From: CALXCT01 sp964422185
Lineage (GTDB): Bacteria; Bacillota; Clostridia; Oscillospirales; Oscillospiraceae
Direction: 5' to 3'
Assembly (NCBI GenBank): GCA_964422185.1
Contig: CAYRAG010000081.1
Location: forward strand, 1 to 5,780
DNA length: 5,780 nt
Below the pieces are notes generated by a model. That model ran no database searches, was not told the DNA's origin, and worked only from the letters and a program-made list of their open reading frames with translations. This document shows positions 1-5,261 of the stretch, in pieces. Every line of letters starts with the position of its first letter. Within the stretch, counting starts at the first letter, position 1. The translations under genes were made by a program, and so were the position numbers.

Positions 1-852
1 GGCTTCAGGTTCCGCGATGAAGCGGAAAACCGTGGAATATCCCCGTTTTCAGGCGAAAAATCGACCAGGTATTCCACTAACATCTGCAGGAGCTTTGCCG
101 AAAAATGCGTCGAAGTCGTACCCGCGCTAACGGAAAATCTGTTGAATTCCCACACTGTCTGCACCGGCGCCGCGCCCGTCACCAATCACGGGAAAATGAG
201 CCAGATTCGCAACTTCAGCACGGACAATGTGGTTTTGTACCTCCCACCCGACAGGAAGAATCTCAAGACCCTGTCCAGGATGGAGATACCCGGGGAGTTT
301 GCGGGTACTTTCTGTCATGAGCACGAGATGGCGTTGTACCATTTCGGCACAGGGCACGCAGAAGGTAATGTGCACCTGAACCGCTACCTGTTGAAGAATA
401 CGGAAGAGCCCCAAAACACATGGAGCAGGCATATGCGAAGCTTCCTGAACGGGATGAACGATATGCGTAAGGAGCTCCAAAAGGAGGGCGTCAGTCGTCT
501 GAGCGCAGAGAAAGCTGCTGCGTGCCGTTTCCGCTACGATGCGATTATAGCGGAGGAACGGGAACAGAATAAGAAGACCAGGGGAAGGGAGGCCAGGCGG
601 GAAGAGAAAAACCTCCTGAATCGCCTGGAAAAATTCAGGGACAATCGCCTGTTGTTCCTGTATGATTTTCAGGTTCCTTTCAGCAACAACATGAGTGAGA
701 AGGATCTGAGGATCTGCAGGAATCGGGAGAAGATGGCAGGTGGTTTCCGATCGGATTCGGGAATGCAGATTTACTGCGCCATCCTGAGCTTCATTGAGAC
801 GATGAAGCGAAAGGAATGGATTCAGAGGCATTGCCAGGCCAATGAACGGTGA
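1..852 (+). CDS. IS66-family transposase, C-terminal part, probably inactive
   Basis: The reading frame is open from base 1 to the TGA at 850-852, giving 283 residues, so the gene continues left of the window. The call rests on IS66 landmarks: IRNFST (residues 69-74), ALYHFGTGH followed by NVHLNRYL, LLNRLEKF, and the closing FSNNMSEKDLR...REKMAGGFRSDSG block. IS66 transposases are DDE enzymes of roughly 500 residues that cut and join element ends, so about half is seen here. Compared with remembered IS66 members, the first catalytic Asp position reads Gly (residue 56, bases 166-168) and the usual His-Asp-His reads His-Glu-His (residue 107, bases 319-321). The final Glu in NNMSE (residue 233) is kept. 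The first 50 or so residues match the family poorly. This suggests a decaying copy. A TTG at 142 is only an internal codon. No IS66-type terminal repeat was found downstream. GC content is visibly lower than in the transporter genes. Family assignment is firm; inactivity is inferred. Confidence 0.88.
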   Translation, partial: GFRFRDEAENRGISPFSGEKSTRYSTNICRSFAEKCVEVVPALTENLLNSHTVCTGAAPVTNHGKMSQIRNFSTDNVVLYLPPDRKNLKTLSRMEIPGEFAGTFCHEHEMALYHFGTGHAEGNVHLNRYLLKNTEEPQNTWSRHMRSFLNGMNDMRKELQKEGVSRLSAEKAAACRFRYDAIIAEEREQNKKTRGREARREEKNLLNRLEKFRDNRLLFLYDFQVPFSNNMSEKDLRICRNREKMAGGFRSDSGMQIYCAILSFIETMKRKEWIQRHCQANER

Positions 853-873
853 ACCTGTTGTGGTTTGACCGCT

Positions 874-917
874 GATCCGGCATGCCCGGATCACCCCCAT
901 AGCTGTGCTGTGGGGGT
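874..917. repeat. Two abutting hairpins downstream of the transposase
   Basis: Two inverted repeats lie back to back. The first is a perfect 7-bp stem (874-880 with 886-892) around a 5-base loop. The second is an 11-bp stem (893-903 with 907-917) with one G-T wobble and a 3-base loop. Only T-poor sequence follows (TATTTGG), so a classical intrinsic terminator on the plus strand is weakly supported. The hairpins begin 22 bases after the transposase stop and could be the trailing end of the insertion element or a weak transcription block. Function is unknown. Confidence 0.55.
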
Positions 918-921
918 ATTT

Positions 922-967
922 GGCGCCGGGCCGTGATGGAGCCGTCTGAACTGTGACGGCCGGCGCC
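922..967. repeat. GC-rich long inverted repeat before the tRNA promoter
   Basis: Bases 922-934 pair with 956-967 to form a 12-bp stem of almost pure G and C with a single bulged G, closing a loop of about 21 bases. It follows the two smaller hairpins at 874-917 within five bases. No T-tract follows on either strand that would make a standard terminator. It may insulate the tRNA promoter from transcription through the insertion element, or be a dispersed palindromic repeat. The sequence alone does not decide this. The remaining bases 968-997 hold nothing I can name. Confidence 0.5.
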
Positions 968-997
968 CGCCCCGCCCCGGGGGATTCGAAAAATAGT

Positions 998-1026
998 TTG
1001 ACAAACAGGAGGCGGGCGGATATAAT
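998..1026 (+). promoter_or_regulatory. Consensus vegetative promoter of the tRNA gene
   Basis: A perfect -35 box TTGACA (998-1003) is followed after exactly 17 bases by a perfect -10 box TATAAT (1021-1026). Transcription would begin near 1033, giving a leader of about 8 bases before the mature tRNA. Such a full-consensus promoter fits a stable RNA gene needing high, constitutive output. A GC-rich stretch lies between the -10 box and the likely start region, but no clear stringent-control discriminator is claimed. Confidence 0.93.
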
Positions 1027-1040
1027 AGGCTTCGCCGTTC

Positions 1041-1117
1041 GGACGCTTAGCTCAGCTGGCTAGAGCACCTGCTTGACGTGCAGGGGGTCAGCGGTTCAAG
1101 TCCGTTAGCGTCCACCA
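1041..1117 (+). tRNA. tRNA-Val (anticodon GAC)
   Basis: The 77-base sequence folds into a full cloverleaf. The acceptor stem is 1041-1047 with 1107-1113, perfectly paired. The D stem is 1050-1053 with 1063-1066. The anticodon stem is 1068-1072 with 1080-1084, closing a 7-base loop whose anticodon at 1075-1077 is GAC, which reads the valine codons GUC and GUU. A T arm contains the TTCAAGT loop. The discriminator is A1114, and CCA (1115-1117) is encoded in the DNA. The gene stands alone between its own promoter and terminator, so it is a one-gene transcription unit. All stems are intact, so it is presumably functional. Confidence 0.97.
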
Positions 1118-1123
1118 CGGGAG

Positions 1124-1162
1124 ATCCCTGAAGCCGTCCGGTTTCGGGGATTTTTCCTTTTT
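1124..1162 (+). terminator. Intrinsic terminator of the tRNA-Val gene
   Basis: Bases 1124-1132 pair with 1143-1151 in a 9-bp stem (one T-G wobble) around a 10-base loop, followed directly by a T-rich tract running to 1162. It begins 7 bases after the CCA end. It should prevent tRNA transcription from entering the riboswitch leader. Confidence 0.88.
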
Positions 1163-1234
1163 CTGCCGGACTCCGGTTCGCGAGACACAGCCGGAAACCT
1201 GCCGCCGGCGGATCGGGGAATTCCACGAAGTCTC

Positions 1235-1263
1235 TTGTCATTTCCGGATCCCGGTGGTACAAT
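1235..1263 (+). promoter_or_regulatory. Promoter of the riboswitch-controlled transporter operon
   Basis: A -35 box TTGTCA (1235-1240) and a -10 box TACAAT (1258-1263) are separated by 17 bases. A TG at 1255-1256 one base before the -10 box makes it an extended -10. The predicted transcription start is near 1270, which places the whole cobalamin aptamer (P1 from 1284) in the RNA leader. The boxes are one mismatch each from consensus. The bases between the tRNA terminator and this promoter (1163-1234) contain nothing else I can identify. Confidence 0.75.
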
Positions 1264-1283
1264 GAAGCCCGAAGTGAATATTG

Positions 1284-1530
1284 TCCGCTGTCGATTTCAC
1301 GGGGCTAATGGCTTTGGCCCATGCCCCGCGGAGAAGGGAAAGGGGTGCAATTCCCCATCGTACCGCGACTGTAAGTGTGGAGACGGATGACCCTCAGGGC
1401 GAAAGCCGGCCATTGGGAAACTGAGAAGGCTGGTCATCCGGCGCGGGCCGCAGAGGCGGCCTCAAACACGAGTCAGGAAACCGGCGACAGACGGAAACCA
1501 GTTGGCGCATCCGGTCTAGATGCGAGTGGT
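1284..1530 (+). promoter_or_regulatory. Cobalamin (B12) riboswitch aptamer
   Basis: The core carries family hallmarks: AGGGGTGCAATTCCCC (1341-1356), then CCGCGACTGTAAG (1363-1375), and the B12 box AGTCAGGAAACCGGC (1471-1485). A closing P1 helix pairs 1284-1293 with 1485-1490 and 1492-1495, with A1491 bulged. A P2-like arm spans 1301-1327. A peripheral domain is closed by a perfect 9-bp helix (1384-1392 with 1432-1440) and contains a GAAA-capped hairpin at 1398-1407, followed by a hairpin at 1446-1461. This large side domain suggests the adenosylcobalamin-type class, by inference. A P13-like hairpin (1506-1511 with 1519-1524) has a loop (1512-1518) whose CGGT is complementary to ACCG at 1362-1365, consistent with the known L5-L13 kissing contact. 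B12 binding normally turns such genes off. The transporter operon follows directly. Confidence 0.95.
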
Positions 1531-1547
1531 CTGAAAGATTATCATGC

Positions 1548-1574
1548 GCCGCGGCGGAGAGCCGCGGCTTTTTT
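1548..1574 (+). terminator. Riboswitch expression-platform terminator
   Basis: A perfect 8-bp GC stem (1548-1555 with 1561-1568) with loop GGAGA is followed by six Ts (1569-1574) and a second T-run at 1580-1584. It lies between the B12 aptamer and the first gene, where a transcription-terminating expression platform is expected. Bases 1544-1550, which include the first three bases of this stem, are also perfectly complementary to 1504-1510, which provides a plausible antiterminator pairing. Confidence 0.88.
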
Positions 1575-1605
1575 CGGCCTTTTTCCGCTCCGGGACGGCG
1601 CCGCC

Positions 1606-1618
1606 GGGAGAAAGGGGG
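1606..1618 (+). promoter_or_regulatory. Purine-rich ribosome binding site of ecfT
   Basis: The purine run GGGAGAAAGGGGG ends at 1618. Its GGGGG end lies 8 bases before the in-frame ATT at 1627, the normal spacing. It lies only 2 bases before the in-frame ATT at 1621, although the GGGAG part is 10 bases from that codon. It lies 15 bases before the out-of-frame ATG at 1634. This site is the main argument that translation starts around 1621-1634 and not at the GTG at 1375 inside the riboswitch. Confidence 0.65.
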
Positions 1619-1626
1619 TCATTCCC

Positions 1627-2523
1627 ATTCAAAATGAAGACGCGTTCTCCAGCTGCCATCCGCTGGTGAATTTTCTGTATTTCGCTCTGGTTCTGGTCTT
1701 CACCATGTTCTTCATGCACCCGGTCTGCCTGGCGATCTCCCTGGGCAGCGCCGTGATCTACCACATTCATCTGAACGGGCGAAAGGGAGCCCGCTTCCAG
1801 CTGACCGTGATGCTGCCCATCGTGCTGTTCGCGGCCATCCTCAACCCGGTGTTCAACCACGAGGGGGAGACGATCCTGACCTACCTGCCCACCGGGAACC
1901 CCCTGACGCTGGAGAGCATCCTGTACGGCCTCGCCGCGGCGGTGCTGCTGGCGTCCGTGGTGCTGTGGTTCAGCTGCTACACCGCCGTGATGACCTCGGA
2001 CAAGTTCGTCTACCTGTTCGGCAGAGTGATCCCGTCGCTGAGCCTGGTGCTGTCCATGACGCTGCGGTTCATCCCCAAGTTCCGGGATCAGTTCCAGGTG
2101 GTGCGCGAGGCGCAGAAGTGCGTGGGCCGGGATGTGTCCAACGGCGGTCTCGTCCAGAGGCTGCGCCACGCGGTGACGATCATCTCCATCATGCTGACCT
2201 GGTGCATGGAAAACGCCATCGAGACGGCGGACAGCATGAAGAGCAGGGGCTACGGCCTGCCCGGCCGGACGGCGTTTTCCATCTATACCATGGATAAGAG
2301 AGACCGCTCTGTGCTGATCTGGCTGATTTTCTGCGGCGTGTTCATCGCCTGCGGCTGGGCGGCGGGCGGAATGTCCTGGCGCTACTATCCCACGGTGCAG
2401 GGAAACGGCGTGTCCCTGCTGGGGGTGTGCTTCCAGCTGGTTTACCTCGCCCTGTGCCTGACGCCGGTTATTCTCGATCGAAGGGAGGATGCGGTATGGA
2501 AACATTTGAGATCCGAAATCTGA
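1627..2523 (+). CDS. ecfT: ECF transporter transmembrane component (EcfT)
   Basis: EcfT is the membrane scaffold of an energy-coupling factor importer and transmits ATPase movement to the S component. From 1627 the product is 298 residues, a usual size. Hydrophobic segments lie near residues 15-50 (probably two), 57-75, 97-119, 228-247 and 262-283. The cytoplasmic coupling region lies between them: a helix with REAQKCVGRD (160-169) and ETADSMKSRGYG (199-210), the latter matching the family's Ala-Arg-Gly-type motif. The first motif is altered to Val-Gly-Arg. The start is problematic. The frame is open back to a GTG at 1375, but that codon lies in the riboswitch aptamer upstream of its terminator. 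No in-frame ATG, GTG or TTG lies between the ribosome binding site and the family-like N-terminus EDAFSSCHPLVNFLYF. ATT at 1627 fits the spacing. ATG at 1634 would fit if one base were missing. GTG at 1666 would trim conserved residues. The 3' end overlaps the next gene by 28 bases, suggesting translational coupling. It resembles the CbrU-type partner of B12-regulated systems. Confidence 0.9.
   Translation: MQNEDAFSSCHPLVNFLYFALVLVFTMFFMHPVCLAISLGSAVIYHIHLNGRKGARFQLTVMLPIVLFAAILNPVFNHEGETILTYLPTGNPLTLESILYGLAAAVLLASVVLWFSCYTAVMTSDKFVYLFGRVIPSLSLVLSMTLRFIPKFRDQFQVVREAQKCVGRDVSNGGLVQRLRHAVTIISIMLTWCMENAIETADSMKSRGYGLPGRTAFSIYTMDKRDRSVLIWLIFCGVFIACGWAAGGMSWRYYPTVQGNGVSLLGVCFQLVYLALCLTPVILDRREDAVWKHLRSEI
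2483..2488 (+). promoter_or_regulatory. Ribosome binding site fixing the fusion gene start
   Basis: GGGAGG inside the end of ecfT lies 7 bases before the ATG at 2496. This chooses 2496 over the upstream in-frame ATG at 2427, which has no such site and would add 23 residues unlike an ABC ATPase N-terminus. Starting at 2496 gives the typical opening METFEIRNLTFAYP. Confidence 0.88.
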
Positions 2524-5141
2524 CCTTTGCCTATCCGGAACAGCCGCGTCCTGCCATTGAGAACATCAGCCTGACGGTGGAGCAGGGGGAGTTTCTGGTG
2601 GTGTGCGGCCCGTCCGGCTGCGGAAAGTCCACCCTCCTGCGCCAGCTGAAGACGGTGCTGGCCCCGCACGGAACCAGATCCGGGGAGATCCTCTTTGAAG
2701 GCCGGGATCTGGAGACGCTGGATCAGCGGGAGCAGAGCGCCCGCATCGGATTCGTCCAGCAGAGCCCGGAGAACCAGATTGTCACGGACAAGGTGTGGCA
2801 TGAGCTGGCGTTCGGGCTGGAGAGCCTGGGGTATGACACCCCCACCATCCGCCGCCGCGTGGCGGAGATGGCCTCGTTTTTCGGGATCCAGACCTGGTTC
2901 CATATGAATGTCAACGATCTGTCCGGCGGTCAGAAGCAGCTGCTCAATCTCGCCTCGGTGATGACCATGCAGCCCGGCGTGCTGATCCTGGACGAGCCCA
3001 CCTCCCAGCTGGATCCCATCGCCGCCTCGGACTTCCTGGCGGCGCTGGGCAAGATCAACCGGGAACTGGGCACCACGGTTCTGCTCACCGAGCACAGGCT
3101 GGAGGAAGCCCTGCCTCTGGCCACCCGGGTGGCGGTGATGGATGAGGGCCATCTGCTCTACACCGGCTCCATCCGGGAAGTGGGCGGAGCGCTGAAAGGC
3201 ATGGGCCACACCATGTTCCTGGCCATGCCCGCCGCCATGCGGATCTGGGCGGCGGTGGAGAACGACGCCGAGTGCCCCGTCACCGTGCGGGAGGGCCGGG
3301 ACTGGCTGACGGACTTTGCGCGAAGCCACACGATGAAGGAGGTGCCCCCGGCGCCCGTGTATCCCCACGGGGAGGAAACGGTGCTCCAGTGCAACGAGGT
3401 GTGGTTCCGCTACGAGAAGGACACGCCGGATGTGGTCAAGGGTCTGACCCTGGAAGTCCGGAGAGGGGAGTTCGTGGCGCTGCTGGGCGGAAACGGCACG
3501 GGCAAGACCACCAGCCTGAAGATTCTGGGCAAAATCCTCAAACCGTACCGGGGCGAGGTCACCGTGCATGGCAATGTGGGGGTGCTGCCCCAGAACCCCC
3601 AGGCACTGTTTGTCAAGAAGACCGTCCGGGAGGATCTGTTTGAGATTTTGCAGGACAGCGGCCTGCCGCAGGAGGAAATGGAGGATCGGGTCGCCCGGGT
3701 GACGGCGCTGTGCCGCCTGCCCGAGCTGCTGGACCGCCACCCGTACGATCTGTCCGGCGGCGAGCAGCAGCGCGCCGCCCTGGCGAAAGTGCTGCTGCTC
3801 AGGCCGGATATCCTCCTGCTGGACGAGCCGACCAAGGGGCTGGACGCGGAGTTCAAGCAGACTTTCGCCAGCATCCTCCAGCGCCTGCTCCACCAGGGCG
3901 TCACGGTGCTGATGGTCAGCCACGACATCGAGTTCTGCGCCCAGTACGCCCACCGCTGCGCCCTGTTTTTCGACGGGAATGTGGTGACGGAGTCGGCGCC
4001 CAGAGAGTTCTTCTCCGGCAACAGCTTCTACACCACTTCCGCCAACCGCATGGCCCGCAGTATCCTGCCCGAGGCCGTGACCGCGGAGGATGTCATCTGC
4101 GCCTGCGGCGGGACAGTGCCGCCGCCCCCGGATCTCCCCGAGGATATCCCGCCTCTGCCGGAGCCGAAAGAGGACTCGGCGGACTGGAAGCCGCCGAAGC
4201 TGCCCTGGTGGCGCAAACTGCTGGCGGGGATCTCCGGCGCGGTTGTGGTGCTGATGTTTCTGCAGTTTCTCCGGATTATTGATCTGACGAAGCTCGGCGG
4301 ATCCGAGGGGATGACCACGCTGGGGATTGACCAGGTGTGGATGTACTTCGTGCTCTGCGCCGCCCTGATTGTATTCGCCCTGAGCGTGACCCGGCGGCAG
4401 ACCCGGCCGGACTATCTGGTACAGACCCCGGTGGAGAAGCGAAAGCTGTCAAAGCGCACCATCGTGGCCGCGGTCTTCATCGTGCTTCTGATCCCGCTGA
4501 CCTTGTTCTTCGGCGTGTTCTACCTGGAGCGGGCGAACTACTACATCACCTGCCTGCTGATTCTGCTGGAGACCATGATCCCTTTTTTTCTGGTGTTCGA
4601 GGGGCGAAAGCCCCAGGCCAGGGAGCTGGTGATTATCGCGGTGCTGTGCGCCATCGGCGTGGCGAGCCGTGCGGTGCTGTTTATGATCCCTGAGTTCAAG
4701 CCGGTGACCGCGCTGACGATCGTCGCCGGTGTGGCATTCGGCGGGGAGACCGGCTTTCTGGTGGGCTCCCTCACCATGCTGGTGTCCAACATCCTCTTCT
4801 CCCAGGGCCCGTGGACGCCCTGGCAGATGTTCGCGATGGGGCTCATCGGATTTCTCGCGGGGGTGCTGTTTCGCAAGGGCTGGCTGCGCCGCAACCGCGT
4901 CGCCCTCTGCGCGTACGGCGTCCTGGCCTCCGTGCTGATTTACGGCGGCATCATGAACCCCTCCTCCGCCCTGGTCTGGACGAGGGAGCTCAATCTGGAG
5001 ATCCTGCTGACCTACTATGTGACCGGCCTGCCCATCGACTGTGTCCGGGCGGTGGCCACCTGGATTTTCCTCTGGTTCGGGGGAGAGCCCATGCTGGAGA
5101 AGCTGGATCGCATCAAGGTAAAATACGGCCTCGTGGAGTAG
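2496..5141 (+). CDS. Fused ECF transporter: EcfA-EcfA' ATPases plus S component
   Basis: This 881-residue protein joins the ATPase pair and the substrate-binding subunit of an ECF importer. ABC domain 1 (about 1-235) has Walker A GPSGCGKST (38-46), Q-loop Q88/Q89, signature LSGGQ (142-146), Walker B ending in E167, D-loop D173 and switch H200. ABC domain 2 (about 296-500) has Walker A GGNGTGKTT (331-339), Q366, signature LSGGEQQ (419-425), Walker B ending in E444, D450 and H476. Both sites look catalytically complete. A Pro-rich linker (about 538-570) leads to four hydrophobic segments (about 576-593, 613-631, 655-677, 682-701). A six-helix S-component-like domain follows (about 708-862) with FKPVTALTIVAGVAFGGETG (734-753) and WTPWQMFAMGLIGFLAG (773-789). 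Positively charged stretches at 633-654, 704-709 and 793-801 fit cytoplasmic loops. The gene is translationally coupled to ecfT behind the B12 riboswitch, so the likely cargo is cobalamin or a corrinoid precursor, as in CbrTUV-type systems. Architecture is certain; cargo is inferred from regulation. Confidence 0.95.
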   Translation: METFEIRNLTFAYPEQPRPAIENISLTVEQGEFLVVCGPSGCGKSTLLRQLKTVLAPHGTRSGEILFEGRDLETLDQREQSARIGFVQQSPENQIVTDKVWHELAFGLESLGYDTPTIRRRVAEMASFFGIQTWFHMNVNDLSGGQKQLLNLASVMTMQPGVLILDEPTSQLDPIAASDFLAALGKINRELGTTVLLTEHRLEEALPLATRVAVMDEGHLLYTGSIREVGGALKGMGHTMFLAMPAAMRIWAAVENDAECPVTVREGRDWLTDFARSHTMKEVPPAPVYPHGEETVLQCNEVWFRYEKDTPDVVKGLTLEVRRGEFVALLGGNGTGKTTSLKILGKILKPYRGEVTVHGNVGVLPQNPQALFVKKTVREDLFEILQDSGLPQEEMEDRVARVTALCRLPELLDRHPYDLSGGEQQRAALAKVLLLRPDILLLDEPTKGLDAEFKQTFASILQRLLHQGVTVLMVSHDIEFCAQYAHRCALFFDGNVVTESAPREFFSGNSFYTTSANRMARSILPEAVTAEDVICACGGTVPPPPDLPEDIPPLPEPKEDSADWKPPKLPWWRKLLAGISGAVVVLMFLQFLRIIDLTKLGGSEGMTTLGIDQVWMYFVLCAALIVFALSVTRRQTRPDYLVQTPVEKRKLSKRTIVAAVFIVLLIPLTLFFGVFYLERANYYITCLLILLETMIPFFLVFEGRKPQARELVIIAVLCAIGVASRAVLFMIPEFKPVTALTIVAGVAFGGETGFLVGSLTMLVSNILFSQGPWTPWQMFAMGLIGFLAGVLFRKGWLRRNRVALCAYGVLASVLIYGGIMNPSSALVWTRELNLEILLTYYVTGLPIDCVRAVATWIFLWFGGEPMLEKLDRIKVKYGLVE

Positions 5142-5191
5142 CGCTGTCCGGATGACGGAACGCAGCGCCGGAAAGAGACAGACAAAAGAAG

Positions 5192-5243
5192 AGAGCCCCC
5201 GGAACGGTTCAGGGTCACTGAGCCGCTCCGGGGGCTCTTTTTT
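5192..5243. terminator. Strong terminator between convergent genes
   Basis: A long stem pairs 5192-5210 with 5220-5238: about 18 of 19 positions pair, with one A-C mismatch and one T-G wobble, around a 9-base loop. Six Ts (5238-5243) follow on the plus strand, ending the transporter operon about 50 bases after its stop codon. On the minus strand the hairpin is followed by a less regular pyrimidine-rich tract (complement of 5182-5191), so it may also end the opposing gene. The stem extends from 5192 and its loop is 5211-5219. Confidence 0.93.
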
Positions 5244-5261
5244 CGTTTTCCGCGGCGCCGG

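Noticed and set aside
127..900. Long antisense frame opposite the transposase (257 codons)
   Set aside because: The plus-strand frame matches IS66 throughout. The antisense product resembles nothing recognisable and is a codon-bias shadow.
1375..1626. An 84-codon N-terminal extension of ecfT from the GTG at 1375
   Set aside because: It lies inside the cobalamin aptamer, crosses the terminator hairpin, has no EcfT-like or membrane character, and no suitable ribosome binding site was seen. The frame is open there by chance in GC-rich structured RNA.
1634..1669. A short leader peptide (11 residues) starting at the ATG at 1634
   Set aside because: It is possible but unsupported as a separate gene. 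The overlapping frame already encodes family-like EcfT residues, so the ATG is better explained as part of the start-codon problem. It is retained only as an alternative in the findings.
2427..2495. Earlier ATG at 2427 for the ABC fusion gene
   Set aside because: It lacks a Shine-Dalgarno, lies deep inside ecfT, and adds 23 residues unlike an ATPase start. The ATG at 2496 has GGGAGG at a spacing of 7.
1516..2505. Antisense frame opposite ecfT (329 codons)
   Set aside because: The composition is dominated by His, Gln and Arg and no start signals are evident. It is the shadow of the membrane protein gene.
2442..3953. Long antisense frame opposite the ABC domains (503 codons)
   Set aside because: It is rich in His, Gln, Arg and Gly with no domain motifs, typical of the complement of a GC-rich gene. 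The opposite strand carries complete Walker and signature motifs.
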